From NCBI GenBank assembly GCA_964567125.1, contig CAZMLC010000005.1, forward strand, positions 4,610 through 68,609: a DNA stretch of 64,000 nucleotides, read 5' to 3'. The notes below the pieces were generated by a model. It ran no database searches. It was not told where the DNA came from and saw nothing but the letters and a program-made list of their open reading frames with translations. This DNA comes from CAZMLC01 sp964567125 (GTDB lineage Bacteria > Verrucomicrobiota > Kiritimatiellia > RFP12 > UBA1067). Position numbers and translations under genes: made by a program. Positions within the stretch are counted from its first letter, which is position 1; the number at the start of each line of letters is the position of its first letter. Shown here piece by piece: positions 34,338 through 43,237 of this stretch.

Positions 34338-35348
34338 ATGAAAACAACTTCTATACTGGTTATGGTCGGTGTGCTTGCGAACGCAGCATTAGCTGATGTC
34401 GTTCTTTTCAAAAGCGGCGATCGGCTGACGGGAAAAATCGGAGCGTTGAAAAACGGCAATTTGCAGTTTACTTCCGCGGTTGCCGGACCTCTGGTTTTAA
34501 AGGTGGCTGACATTCAAAGTTTTTCATCCGATGAGGTGATTACCGTTTTAACAACGAATGGCAGTGTGTTGAAAGTGTCTGCTGCATTATCGAGCACGGG
34601 AACTGTTGCTGTTGTGCAGTCCGATGGAACAAAAAGTGCCATGGCATTCGATGAAATCGCGCAAATCAACCCGGTAAAGCCGGCATGGACTGGTTCGATT
34701 GTCGCGAGCTTTGTTGAAACGCGTGGCAATACACAGTCGCGTACGGTTGCCATCACTGCGGACGCGCATAAGCGCACCGAGGATGCTCGCATGTTGCTCG
34801 GCGCAGGGTATTACTATGCTGAACAACGCGCGCTGGATACGCGTGAGAAATCAACAACGGATGATAATTTCTTTATCGAAGGTAAATACGATTACTTTCT
34901 AACGAAGAAGGTTTACGCTTACGGTACGGCGCATTATTTTAAGGACCGGATGCTCTTCCTGGAACGCCGTATCACCGCAGGTGTTGGTCTTGGTTATCAA
35001 TGGATGGAAACCGACGCGTGGGATGTCTTTACTGAAGCAGGTTTAACCTCGGTGACCGAGAAATACACGGATCCTGAGGAAAAGTCGGAATTCCTGGCGG
35101 CTCGTGGGGCCTACCATGTGCTGTATAAATTCAGCGACAAGGTGGAAGCGTTCCACAATCTGGAAATCCTGCCGAGTTTGGAGACGGCCAGCGAATTTCT
35201 GGTCAATGCGGATGCGGGGATTCGCGCGAAATTGACGTCGCAGTGGTTTGCCGAGGCCAAGGTTCAGATGCTGTATGATTCTGAGGTTCCTGACCAGACG
35301 GAAAAGATGGATACGCGTTACACAGTGGGTTTGGGCTGGAAGTTTTAA
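34338..35348 (+). CDS. DUF481 (YdiY-like) outer membrane beta-barrel protein
   Basis: Predicted outer-membrane protein of 336 residues. A signal peptide (MKTTSILVMVGVLANAALAD) is followed by a small beta-rich domain (LFKSGDRLTGKIGALKNGNLQF, about 22-130) and then a DUF481 beta barrel (about 140-336). The barrel has alternating amphipathic strands such as GSIVASFVETRGNTQSRTV and RITAGVGLGYQWMETDAW, and ends in aromatic GLGWKF, the usual C-terminal signal for barrel insertion. The frame opens 26 codons earlier, but the promoter places transcription start at 34338. Function is unknown for the family. The barrel suggests a pore or structural role. Confidence 0.8.
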   Translation: MKTTSILVMVGVLANAALADVVLFKSGDRLTGKIGALKNGNLQFTSAVAGPLVLKVADIQSFSSDEVITVLTTNGSVLKVSAALSSTGTVAVVQSDGTKSAMAFDEIAQINPVKPAWTGSIVASFVETRGNTQSRTVAITADAHKRTEDARMLLGAGYYYAEQRALDTREKSTTDDNFFIEGKYDYFLTKKVYAYGTAHYFKDRMLFLERRITAGVGLGYQWMETDAWDVFTEAGLTSVTEKYTDPEEKSEFLAARGAYHVLYKFSDKVEAFHNLEILPSLETASEFLVNADAGIRAKLTSQWFAEAKVQMLYDSEVPDQTEKMDTRYTVGLGWKF

Positions 35349-35389
35349 GCCGTCTGTCGTATGCTCAATAAAGGTACGGTTACCGTTAC

Positions 35390-35411
35390 AGGGGCGTCAC
35401 GTGACGCCCCT
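35390..35411. terminator. Perfect 22-bp palindrome after the DUF481 gene
   Basis: AGGGGCGTCAC (35390-35400) is followed directly by its reverse complement GTGACGCCCCT (35401-35411), with no loop base between. It lies 41 nt after the DUF481 stop and about 40 nt before the GH78 start. It could fold into a terminator hairpin (a weak T-rich stretch follows) or be a binding site for a dimeric regulator of the rhamnosidase gene. Confidence 0.45.
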
Positions 35412-35452
35412 TTGCGTTGTTGCGACGGAGACTGTGCTGCGTGAGCGATGGG

Positions 35453-37615
35453 ATGCACGTTATGATGATAATCCGATGTGTTGTTTTGCTGCTGTTTTTT
35501 ACAGGGTCGCGTTGCTGGGCATTGATGCCGACAGAACTGATGTGCGATTTGTATGCGAAACCCGGATTGATGACCAACGCGATGGAGCGTCCGGACTTCT
35601 CATGGTGTTTTAAGCAGGGCGAACCGGGCGACGCGCAGACAGGATATCAGATTCAGGTGGCGACAGAGACGCGTTTGTTGCGCGTGGATGCGCCGGATCT
35701 GTGGGATTCCGGACGCGTGGCCTCCGCGCAGTCGCTGTTCATCGGTTATTGCGGCACCACGCTGCCCGTCGGACGACAGATCTGCTGGCGGGTCCGCGTA
35801 TGGAATCGCCGTGGCGCTGCAGGACCGTGGTCGTATACGGCGGCGTTCATACAGGCTGCGGGCACTGGGGCTGACGTTTCCATGCAACCTTACCCCGTGG
35901 TTCAAACCGTCTTTCCTCCGCAACGCATCGTTTCAAACCGGATGCACCGCGCCTTTGTTGACTTTGGTCGTACGCGCATCGGGTGGCTGGAGATTATACC
36001 GAGCTATACGGGGTTTCAAGCTGACACCGGCGCCTATACCGTGCATCTGGGTGAGGTGGCTACTTCGAATCAGGAAGTCAATCTAACGCCCCCGTCGCCG
36101 TATCGAGCGCTCACGCTCAAAGGGTATGTCACGCCAGCTGCAATTTTCCGCTATCCGCTGCCCGTCGCGGCGGAGATATCCAAAGATGCGGTTCCGTTAT
36201 CCGACGAAGTCGGTTCGCTGGCTCCCTTCCGCTATGTGGAGGTTGAGAAGAGCTCGGTTGCCATCACGCCGACGTCGTTGCGACAGGTGATGGTGCATTA
36301 CCCGTTTGACGATAAAGCGAGTGCGTTCGTGTGCGATTTACCGGAATTGGATCGGATCTACTCCGCAGCCAAACAGACGATCAAGGGGTTGTCCTATGCG
36401 GGGCGGTATATCGAAGATGAACGCCGCCGTATGAGTGTGCCCGCAGCGTATGTCGCGCAGCTGGGACACGCCTGCCTCGACCGCGAATTCACGCTGGCAC
36501 GCAATACGTTGGACGATGTACTCAAAAAACCGTCGGATGTGTTGCAGTGGCGGCAATTGACCATCGATATGGTCTGGACAGAATGGATGTACACGGGCAA
36601 TACAAATGGCCTTGCGCGCTGGTATACGGTGCTCAGCCAGACGCTGTTGCCAAACGACTTGGCGCGTTCAGAGGATGGTCTGATCGTCACAGGGACAAAC
36701 CTTCTGAAGCGGGCGTTGCATGAGCAGGTTGATCTCTCCGCGGAACAGAGCGATGGATTTCAAATGGGGGCCGTGCAGGCGGTCGCAAATGCGCTGTATT
36801 ACCGCAATCTGCTCCAGATGCAGCAGATCGCTGAGGCGCTGGGACGCCAGACCGAAGCGGTCACCTATGCGGCGTTGGCGCAGAAGGTCGCGCAGGGTTT
36901 CCATGGAGCCTTCTACGATATCCGCCTCGGACGCTACGTGGATCATGTCGGCGCCCGGCACGCCTCGCTCCATGCCAACATGTATGCGCTGGCCTGCGGC
37001 GTGGTTCCGGATACGGAAAAACCGCGCATCGCGCGCGTCCTCGCCGCGTATGGCATGGCATGCAGTCCCTTTGCCGCTCAATTCCTGCTGGAAGGACTTT
37101 TCAATGCGGATATGGATGAGACTGCGATTCAACTGCTGACAGCAAAGAGTCCGCGTGGATGGTATGCCATGAGTCAGGCGGGACGCGGCCTGGTCCAGGC
37201 GGACTGGAATGCCCATCCCGCAACACAAGGCGCTCTTGTTTCGGTATTGGGCGCAGTTCCGGCCAATATCATTCCGCGCTATATTCTGGGCGTTCGTCCG
37301 CTCAAACCCGGCTTCGAAAAAATCCTGATTCGTCCGCAGGCCGGTCTGATCGCGGGACTCCAAGGTTCCGTCCCGACGATTCGCGGAACTGTGACGGTGG
37401 GGGTTCGGCAGAAAAAAGGCCACCACTATAAACTGATCGTCTCGATTCCTGTGAATACGACGGCGCGGGTGGAATTGCCGCCCTTACGCGCTGAAGACGA
37501 TGAGATTTCCGTTGATGGAAGAAACCGTGCCTTTTCCTATGCGAATGGTCGGATCGTGATTGACGATCTTCCCTCGGGAGAGCATGTTGTTGAGTGGAAC
37601 AAGCAGCGCGATTAA
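35453..37615 (+). CDS. Divergent secreted GH78-like alpha-L-rhamnosidase
   Basis: Secreted protein of about 720 residues. A signal peptide is followed by a GH78 N-terminal beta-sandwich (LYAKPGLMTNAMERPDFSWC, TGYQIQVATE and GRQICWRVRVWNRRGAAGPW). The (alpha/alpha)6 barrel includes YIEDERRRMSVPAAYVAQLG, the counterpart of the DER motif holding the general acid, and LHEQVDLSAEQSDGFQMGAV. The C-terminal domain has GVRPLKPGFEKILIRPQAG, typical of rhamnosidases. The usual TTxWE motif carrying the general base reads LVQADWN, so activity or specificity may differ. Starts at 35453, 35462 and 35465 are all possible. Removal of rhamnose from RG-I oligosaccharides is inferred from the cluster at 25340-31104. 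Confidence 0.72.
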   Translation: MHVMMIIRCVVLLLFFTGSRCWALMPTELMCDLYAKPGLMTNAMERPDFSWCFKQGEPGDAQTGYQIQVATETRLLRVDAPDLWDSGRVASAQSLFIGYCGTTLPVGRQICWRVRVWNRRGAAGPWSYTAAFIQAAGTGADVSMQPYPVVQTVFPPQRIVSNRMHRAFVDFGRTRIGWLEIIPSYTGFQADTGAYTVHLGEVATSNQEVNLTPPSPYRALTLKGYVTPAAIFRYPLPVAAEISKDAVPLSDEVGSLAPFRYVEVEKSSVAITPTSLRQVMVHYPFDDKASAFVCDLPELDRIYSAAKQTIKGLSYAGRYIEDERRRMSVPAAYVAQLGHACLDREFTLARNTLDDVLKKPSDVLQWRQLTIDMVWTEWMYTGNTNGLARWYTVLSQTLLPNDLARSEDGLIVTGTNLLKRALHEQVDLSAEQSDGFQMGAVQAVANALYYRNLLQMQQIAEALGRQTEAVTYAALAQKVAQGFHGAFYDIRLGRYVDHVGARHASLHANMYALACGVVPDTEKPRIARVLAAYGMACSPFAAQFLLEGLFNADMDETAIQLLTAKSPRGWYAMSQAGRGLVQADWNAHPATQGALVSVLGAVPANIIPRYILGVRPLKPGFEKILIRPQAGLIAGLQGSVPTIRGTVTVGVRQKKGHHYKLIVSIPVNTTARVELPPLRAEDDEISVDGRNRAFSYANGRIVIDDLPSGEHVVEWNKQRD

Positions 37616-37648
37616 GGCGTGCCTGTTCCGTAAAAAAGGGGAGGTTAA

Positions 37649-40057
37649 ATGAGGCGCATGTGGAGTCGGGTTCATCGCATCGTCGTGCGCTGTAGTTTTC
37701 TTGCTGTCGCGTTGCTTATGCCGTGCCGTGGTGAAGGCATGCAGCCGCGTGACGGTGCTGATCTGCCTGCGTCGATCAAAGCAAAGATCCCTCCGTGCAT
37801 CTTCGTGCGGCGCAAAGCCGGCTATGGATTGCGCGGTACCAACGCCACGATGTTTTCGCGCCGGACAGAGCAGGGCTCTTCCATTGAGATCTATGATCCG
37901 CAGTGCACGAATGGCCCTGTGCGCGTGCTCTTTTCAACCGAGAAAGGGTTTGTTTGGGATGTCGATCTCTCGTGGGATGGCACGAAGATTCTCTTTACAT
38001 ATAAGATCGATGTCAATGCGCCCTTTCATCTCTGGGAGATCCGCGTTGACGGATCCGGACTTCGTCCGTTAACCGATGGCCCTTATCACGATTTTAACGG
38101 CGTTTATACGCCGGATGGAAAGATCGTTTTCTGTTCATCGCGCGTCGAGGCCTATTCTTACTGTCAGGATTTTCTTGCATCTGCGCTGTATGCGTGCGAT
38201 GCGGATGGAGGCACGATCACGCGCATCGATTTTACAACCTTGTGTTCCATGAAACCTTCGGTCATGGATGACGGGACGATCCTGTTTACGCGGTGGGAGT
38301 ATCAGGATAAGAATATTTTCATGTGGCAGGGGCTCTGGACGATTCAGCCCGATGGACGCAATATGCAGCTTTATTATGGCAACACCGTGACGATTCCCAA
38401 TGCGCGCTATGGCGGACGTCAGGTTCCGCATACGGAGGATGTGCTCTTCACCATGGCCGCGCACCATCATCCGCCGATCGGCGATATCGCGCTGCTGACC
38501 CGGTCAAAGGGGATCGAGAACTGTGCGGCGATGCGCAAGGTTACTTTTGAGACGCCCTATGAGCTGCGTGTCGGTAAAGATTGGCGCGATTGCAATTGGG
38601 GACCAGGGGATCGCTTTTATCCGGATACGGTAACCGATCCTTGCCCGATTTTTGATGGTCTGTTCCTGGCTTCAGTCATGACGCCATCTGGGTCAGGGAA
38701 AGCATTCCGTTTGTATGCGTGCACCTATACGGGGGAACGCTATGCAGTACCGGTGGGCGATCATGTCTTCAGCGCGATCCCGCTGCGCGTCCGAGCATTA
38801 CCGGCCACCACACGCGCAACGCTTGAAACGCAGACTCAACACGAGGGGCTCTGCTATGTACAGAATGTCTACAATGGACTTGCTGAACAAGGGGTTACGA
38901 ATGGCCAGGTCGCGGCCTTGCGCATTATGCGGACGCTGCCGAAGACGTACAATACCGAGGGGCCGCGCTTTCATGACCATTATCCAGTGATGAGTTATGG
39001 TACCTACTACGCGAAGGAAATCGTCGGGGAGGTGCCTGTTGCAGCAGACGGTTCGGCCTATTTCCAGGTTCCTACGCAGTGCGAATTGCACTTTATCGCG
39101 CTCGATCGCGCGGGTAAGGAAATTCAACGTATGGGATCGGTCTTTCAGGTTGTCTCCGGTGAGACCGTCGCCTGTGCCGGATGTCATGAGTCGCGCTTGC
39201 GGGCCCCGACCGTTGCCGCGCAGACGGTTTTGCGCGCCAATCGGATTCCTGATCAACCGCGTGCGCCCTCGTGGGGAAGCGGCCCCATTGATTATGTCCG
39301 TTGGGTGCAACCGGTTTTTGATCAGTATTGCGTGCGCTGTCATTCCGGTGCCACGCCGCCCAAGCGCGTTGATCTGACCGGCGACAAGACGCGTTTCTTC
39401 TGCCTGTCGTATGAGGTGTTGTGCGGACGTAAATGGGTGGATTATTTCTATATCAATCGCGGACCAACCGGGGTTTTCCCCGCACGTCAGACAGGGTCTT
39501 TTGTAAGTCGTCTTACGCAGCTGATCGAGGAAAAACACCACGATGTCGATATGGACGAAGAGAGCCGCCGCAGGATTTATGCATGGATCGATTCAAATGT
39601 CATCTACTATCCAAGTTTTGACATGTCGCGGCCGCACACAGTCGGCGGACGCGATCCGTGGACGTGCCTCAATGAAAAGGGAAAGCTGGTCCATGAAGCG
39701 TGGTTTGATGAATTGAATCAAGTTTACAAGGAATCGTGCATCAGCTGCCATCAACCGCTTGACGAAGACGAGGGGTGGCGGAAATGGACGCCTGCTTTGG
39801 AGTGGATCAACCATACGCATCCTGAAAATAGCCGCTTGCTGACCGCGCATCTCACGAAGGAAGAGGGCGGCTACGGATTGGCCGCGAAAAAAGAGCAGCA
39901 GCCTGAAATGCCACTGTTGACAAAACAGCACGCAACGTATCAGCGGTTGCTTGCTGCGCTGCAAAAAGGGCATCGTGCACTTTTGGATAAACCGCGGATG
40001 GACATGACAAACAGCGTTGCCGTTCCGCAGAAGCGTGAGTTTGGCCGGACTTTTTAA
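37649..40057 (+). CDS. Secreted triheme PD40/HzsA-like protein
   Basis: Exported 802-residue protein related to the alpha subunit of hydrazine synthase (HzsA-like domain). After the signal peptide, residues about 45-330 form a PD40/TolB-like propeller (WDVDLSWDGTKILFTYKI, GVYTPDGKIVFCSSR). A middle beta domain follows (about 390-500, EIVGEVPVAADGSAYFQVP). Three c-type heme sites follow: CAGCH near 507, CVRCH near 559 and CISCH near 696. Homologues are common in Planctomycetota and Verrucomicrobiota outside anammox bacteria and their reaction is unknown, so hydrazine synthesis should not be assumed. GGGGAGG precedes the ATG at 37649. No cytochrome maturation or partner redox gene is adjacent. 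recJ begins a few bases downstream. Confidence 0.75.
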   Translation: MRRMWSRVHRIVVRCSFLAVALLMPCRGEGMQPRDGADLPASIKAKIPPCIFVRRKAGYGLRGTNATMFSRRTEQGSSIEIYDPQCTNGPVRVLFSTEKGFVWDVDLSWDGTKILFTYKIDVNAPFHLWEIRVDGSGLRPLTDGPYHDFNGVYTPDGKIVFCSSRVEAYSYCQDFLASALYACDADGGTITRIDFTTLCSMKPSVMDDGTILFTRWEYQDKNIFMWQGLWTIQPDGRNMQLYYGNTVTIPNARYGGRQVPHTEDVLFTMAAHHHPPIGDIALLTRSKGIENCAAMRKVTFETPYELRVGKDWRDCNWGPGDRFYPDTVTDPCPIFDGLFLASVMTPSGSGKAFRLYACTYTGERYAVPVGDHVFSAIPLRVRALPATTRATLETQTQHEGLCYVQNVYNGLAEQGVTNGQVAALRIMRTLPKTYNTEGPRFHDHYPVMSYGTYYAKEIVGEVPVAADGSAYFQVPTQCELHFIALDRAGKEIQRMGSVFQVVSGETVACAGCHESRLRAPTVAAQTVLRANRIPDQPRAPSWGSGPIDYVRWVQPVFDQYCVRCHSGATPPKRVDLTGDKTRFFCLSYEVLCGRKWVDYFYINRGPTGVFPARQTGSFVSRLTQLIEEKHHDVDMDEESRRRIYAWIDSNVIYYPSFDMSRPHTVGGRDPWTCLNEKGKLVHEAWFDELNQVYKESCISCHQPLDEDEGWRKWTPALEWINHTHPENSRLLTAHLTKEEGGYGLAAKKEQQPEMPLLTKQHATYQRLLAALQKGHRALLDKPRMDMTNSVAVPQKREFGRTF

Positions 40058-40064
40058 TACCCCT

Positions 40065-41831
40065 ATGGAACAACATGGCATGACACAGTCCGCGGAATGC
40101 GAATCCTTCGTGCAACAGATTGCACATGAATTCGCATTGCCGGTGCCGCTCGCCCGACTGCTTGTAGCACGCGGATATTGCGATGTAGCACGCGTGACTC
40201 AGTTTCTGACGCTCGATTTTAATGCGCAATGGAGTCATCCCTATCAGATGCCGGGGGTCCGTGAGGCAGCCGAGGTGATATGGACGGCGATTGTGGCGCA
40301 GAAAATGATCGTTGTCTACGGCGATTACGATGTCGATGGCGTCACCGCGACGGCAACACTGGTCGATGCGATCCAGCGCTTCGGCGGCACTGTTGCGCCG
40401 TTTTTGCCTCGGCGCGAACGCGATGGTTATGGCCTCACGGAATCAGGGGTCCGGCATTGCCTCGCGTCGCTGGCGCAGAAACCGGGCCTGCTGATTACGG
40501 TGGATTGCGGCATTGGCGCGTGCGCGGTGGTTGACCAGTTGCAGGCGCAAGCCATCGATGTGATCATCACGGATCATCATGCGCCGGATAGCTGTTTGCC
40601 TAACGCCCGCGCGATTGTGAATCCGCAATTGCCCGGCTCGCCGGATACGGCACGTCACCTCTGCGGTGCCGGTGTTGCGCTTAAGGTGGTCCATGCTATG
40701 GTACAGTGGGGACGTGAAAATGCTGTCTATGACGGACCTTTGTTCGCCCATGAACTGCTCGTCCGCGTGGGGCTTGCCACGGTTGCCGATGTGGTGCCGC
40801 TCGTCGGTGAAAACCGTTTGCTGGCCGGACTTTCCATGCGCCTTTTTCAGAAATATTCAGGCGTCGGGTTGCGTGCGTTGCTGCTGAAGGCGTGCAAACA
40901 CCAGCAGGATGTGCCTGATGCGTTCACCTACGGGTTCCTACTGGGACCGCGACTCAATGCCGCTGGACGGTTGACGTGTGCGGATCTGGCCTATAATCTG
41001 CTTGTGACGCAGAATCTGGATGACGCGACACTTCTTGCTGCACAGCTGGATCAATTGAATGCGGAACGCCGCACGCAGGAGAAAACCCTCGCGGAGGCGG
41101 CGTGGCTGCAATGCACTGGAAAATATGCCGTAGATGAACGCGCGAATTGTGCTCGCCAGCGGGCTGCCTTGGTTGCAGGCGGCCGCGTTGAGGACGGTTG
41201 GCATCCTGGCTTGATCGGGATTGTTGCCGCGCGGCTTTGCGATGTTGCGCGTATTCCCGTCGCTGTGGTTGCTGTTGATGCGCAGGGGCGCGGCCGAGGT
41301 TCTGTCCGCGCACCCGAGGGCTATCATGTGGTGGACGCGTTGAAGCAGGTCGCGGATGTGCTGGAAGGGTTTGGCGGACACGCCTGCGCTGGAGGCTTTA
41401 CGCTGAAACCCGGAATGTTAGACGCGTTTAAAACGCAGTTCGAACACAGCTGCGAGCAACAGCGTCAGCAGGTTCCCGCATCCCCGTATCGTGTAGATGA
41501 CTGGTTGCAGGCGGAAGATATTACCTTGGCCTTTTATCAGAACGAGCAACGCCTGGCCCCCTTCGGCGTAGGTAATCCAAAGCCGTGCTGGGGCGTGCGC
41601 AATGTCATGCTCGACGAGGTGCGTACAATGGGTGCGGACGGTGCGCATCTGCAACTGCGCTGGGTGTTTCCTGCGGGTCAAAGCCTACGCGGCGTCTGGT
41701 TTCATGCCGCGGCGAAGCAGGAGAGCCTGCGTCGCGCAAGCCATTTTGATATCGTTTTTGAACTTGCGGAAAACGTGTACAACAATCGGCGAAGTATCGA
41801 GCTGATGATGATCGACGCGATCCCGCTGTGA
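40065..41831 (+). CDS. recJ: Single-stranded-DNA exonuclease RecJ
   Basis: 5'-3' single-strand DNA exonuclease in recombination and repair, a DHH-family phosphoesterase. The protein (588 aa) has VYGDYDVDGVTATATL (motif I), the DHH motif TDHHAP near residue 170, GLATVADVVPLVGENR and, in the DHHA1 domain, GGRVEDGWHPGLIGIVAARL and GFGGHACAGGFTLKPG. The C-terminal OB-like region ends the chain. Starts at 40065 and 40080 are both possible, following the previous stop by 7 or 22 nt. Convergent with bioA with 9 nt between stops. Confidence 0.95.
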   Translation: MEQHGMTQSAECESFVQQIAHEFALPVPLARLLVARGYCDVARVTQFLTLDFNAQWSHPYQMPGVREAAEVIWTAIVAQKMIVVYGDYDVDGVTATATLVDAIQRFGGTVAPFLPRRERDGYGLTESGVRHCLASLAQKPGLLITVDCGIGACAVVDQLQAQAIDVIITDHHAPDSCLPNARAIVNPQLPGSPDTARHLCGAGVALKVVHAMVQWGRENAVYDGPLFAHELLVRVGLATVADVVPLVGENRLLAGLSMRLFQKYSGVGLRALLLKACKHQQDVPDAFTYGFLLGPRLNAAGRLTCADLAYNLLVTQNLDDATLLAAQLDQLNAERRTQEKTLAEAAWLQCTGKYAVDERANCARQRAALVAGGRVEDGWHPGLIGIVAARLCDVARIPVAVVAVDAQGRGRGSVRAPEGYHVVDALKQVADVLEGFGGHACAGGFTLKPGMLDAFKTQFEHSCEQQRQQVPASPYRVDDWLQAEDITLAFYQNEQRLAPFGVGNPKPCWGVRNVMLDEVRTMGADGAHLQLRWVFPAGQSLRGVWFHAAAKQESLRRASHFDIVFELAENVYNNRRSIELMMIDAIPL

Positions 41832-41840
41832 CGCGTTGGG

Positions 41841-43127
41841 CTACGATGCGACACGATCGAGTAAACGTCCCATGGCCGCTGTAATCTGGTGGATCTCTTC
41901 AGTCGAGGTGATAAAAGGCGGCATGGTGTATAAATAGCCGTCGAAGGGGCGCAGCCAGACGCCGGTCTCACGCGCGTTGTCATGAACCTGTGCCAGCGTC
42001 GGCATGGTCTTTAATTCCAAAACGCCGATGGCACCCAGAACCCGTACATCTGTAACGTTCGGGTGGTTTTGATAGCGTGACAATTGATCGCGGAGTTCCG
42101 TTTCGATACGCTGGACGCGGGCTTGCCAGTCATAGGTGCGCAGCAGCTTGAGCGAGGCGCACGCAGCGGCGCAGGCCAGCGGATTACCCATGTAGGTTGG
42201 ACCATGCATAAACGCGCCGGGCGTGGTGCTGCAGATCGTGGCCGCGACGTCGTCCGTAGCGATCGCCGCAGCCAGCGTGATGGCACCGCCGGTTAAAATT
42301 TTCCCCACGGTGATGATGTCCGGCAGAACCAGCGCATGTTCCATGGCGAAGCAGGTGCCTGTTCGGCCAAAGCCTGTTGCGATTTCGTCGAAGATCAGCA
42401 AAAGACCCAGTTCATCGCAGGCGCTGCGCAAGGCGCGCAGATAGTTGGGATGGTAGAACCACATGGCATTACCGCCTTGAAAGATCGGTTCAACGATCAC
42501 AGCGGCGATTTCATGCTGGTGCTGGCGCAGCTGCGCAATCATACGCTCCGTCTGCGCCGTGTCCCAAACGCCAGCGAAAGGAATGGTCGGCTTTTCCAGA
42601 AACACATGGTTGGGCAACATGCCGCGGAAAAGCGTGTGCATGCCGTTGGGATCGCTGAGCGCCATGGTGCCGAGCGTATCGCCGTGATAGGCGCCTGTCA
42701 ACGCGGCTAACCGTGTGCGTGATGCATTGCCGCGGGCGAGCTGATATTGCACCGCCATTTTCGCGGCGCACTCAACCGCAATCGAACCGGAATCCGCAAG
42801 GAAAACTTTTGAGAGCGAGGGGGGAAGATAGGTTTTCAGGATGGTGGCGAGTTCAATCGCGGGCTCATGGGTCATGCCGGCAAACATGACGTGCGTCATC
42901 TTGGCAGCCTGTTCCTGGATCGCCTGGACAATCGCCGGATGGTTGTGGCCATGCGCAACGCACCACCAGCTGGAGACCGCATCAATGACCTCCAGCCCGT
43001 CGGCAAAGCGGATTTTCGTGCCCTGTGCGGAAACCGCCATGTTTACCGGCGGCGGCTGGGTGATCGATGCATAGGGATGCCAAAGGCTTTCGCGATCAGC
43101 GGCAAGCAGTGTTTCAAGTGAAGTCAT
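41841..43127 (-). CDS. bioA: Adenosylmethionine-8-amino-7-oxononanoate aminotransferase
   Basis: PLP aminotransferase converting KAPA to DAPA with S-adenosylmethionine as amino donor in biotin synthesis. The 428-residue protein has the BioA start LWHPYASITQPPP, the SAM-site motif SSWWCVAHGHNHPAI, the cofactor aspartate in LIFDEIATGFGRTG (D247) and the Schiff-base lysine K276 in VGKILTGGAITLAA. PFDGYLYTMPPFI near the end is also typical. No other biotin gene is adjacent, so the pathway is dispersed or partial. Its 5' end is 110 bp from a divergent secreted-protein gene. Confidence 0.95.
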   Translation of the reverse strand: MTSLETLLAADRESLWHPYASITQPPPVNMAVSAQGTKIRFADGLEVIDAVSSWWCVAHGHNHPAIVQAIQEQAAKMTHVMFAGMTHEPAIELATILKTYLPPSLSKVFLADSGSIAVECAAKMAVQYQLARGNASRTRLAALTGAYHGDTLGTMALSDPNGMHTLFRGMLPNHVFLEKPTIPFAGVWDTAQTERMIAQLRQHQHEIAAVIVEPIFQGGNAMWFYHPNYLRALRSACDELGLLLIFDEIATGFGRTGTCFAMEHALVLPDIITVGKILTGGAITLAAAIATDDVAATICSTTPGAFMHGPTYMGNPLACAAACASLKLLRTYDWQARVQRIETELRDQLSRYQNHPNVTDVRVLGAIGVLELKTMPTLAQVHDNARETGVWLRPFDGYLYTMPPFITSTEEIHQITAAMGRLLDRVAS

Positions 43128-43183
43128 GTATGCAGTTTACCGCAAAACGCGTGAACGGGGCAAGGGAGAAAGGCGCTTTTGCA

Positions 43184-43212
43184 TTGTCTGGCAGCAGGAT
43201 ACCGCGTATACT
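43184..43212 (+). promoter_or_regulatory. Promoter of the large secreted protein gene at 43238
   Basis: TTGTCT (43184-43189), 17-nt spacer, TATACT (43207-43212). Predicted +1 near 43219 gives a 19-nt leader without a Shine-Dalgarno sequence. It rules out in-frame starts upstream and supports the ATG at 43238. Confidence 0.5.
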
Positions 43213-43237
43213 CCCTCCCGTATCAAGCGAGTTGACC

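Noticed and set aside
37649..40057. Hydrazine synthase or anammox metabolism
   Set aside because: Only an alpha-like domain architecture is present, without beta/gamma subunits or any nitrogen-cycle gene.
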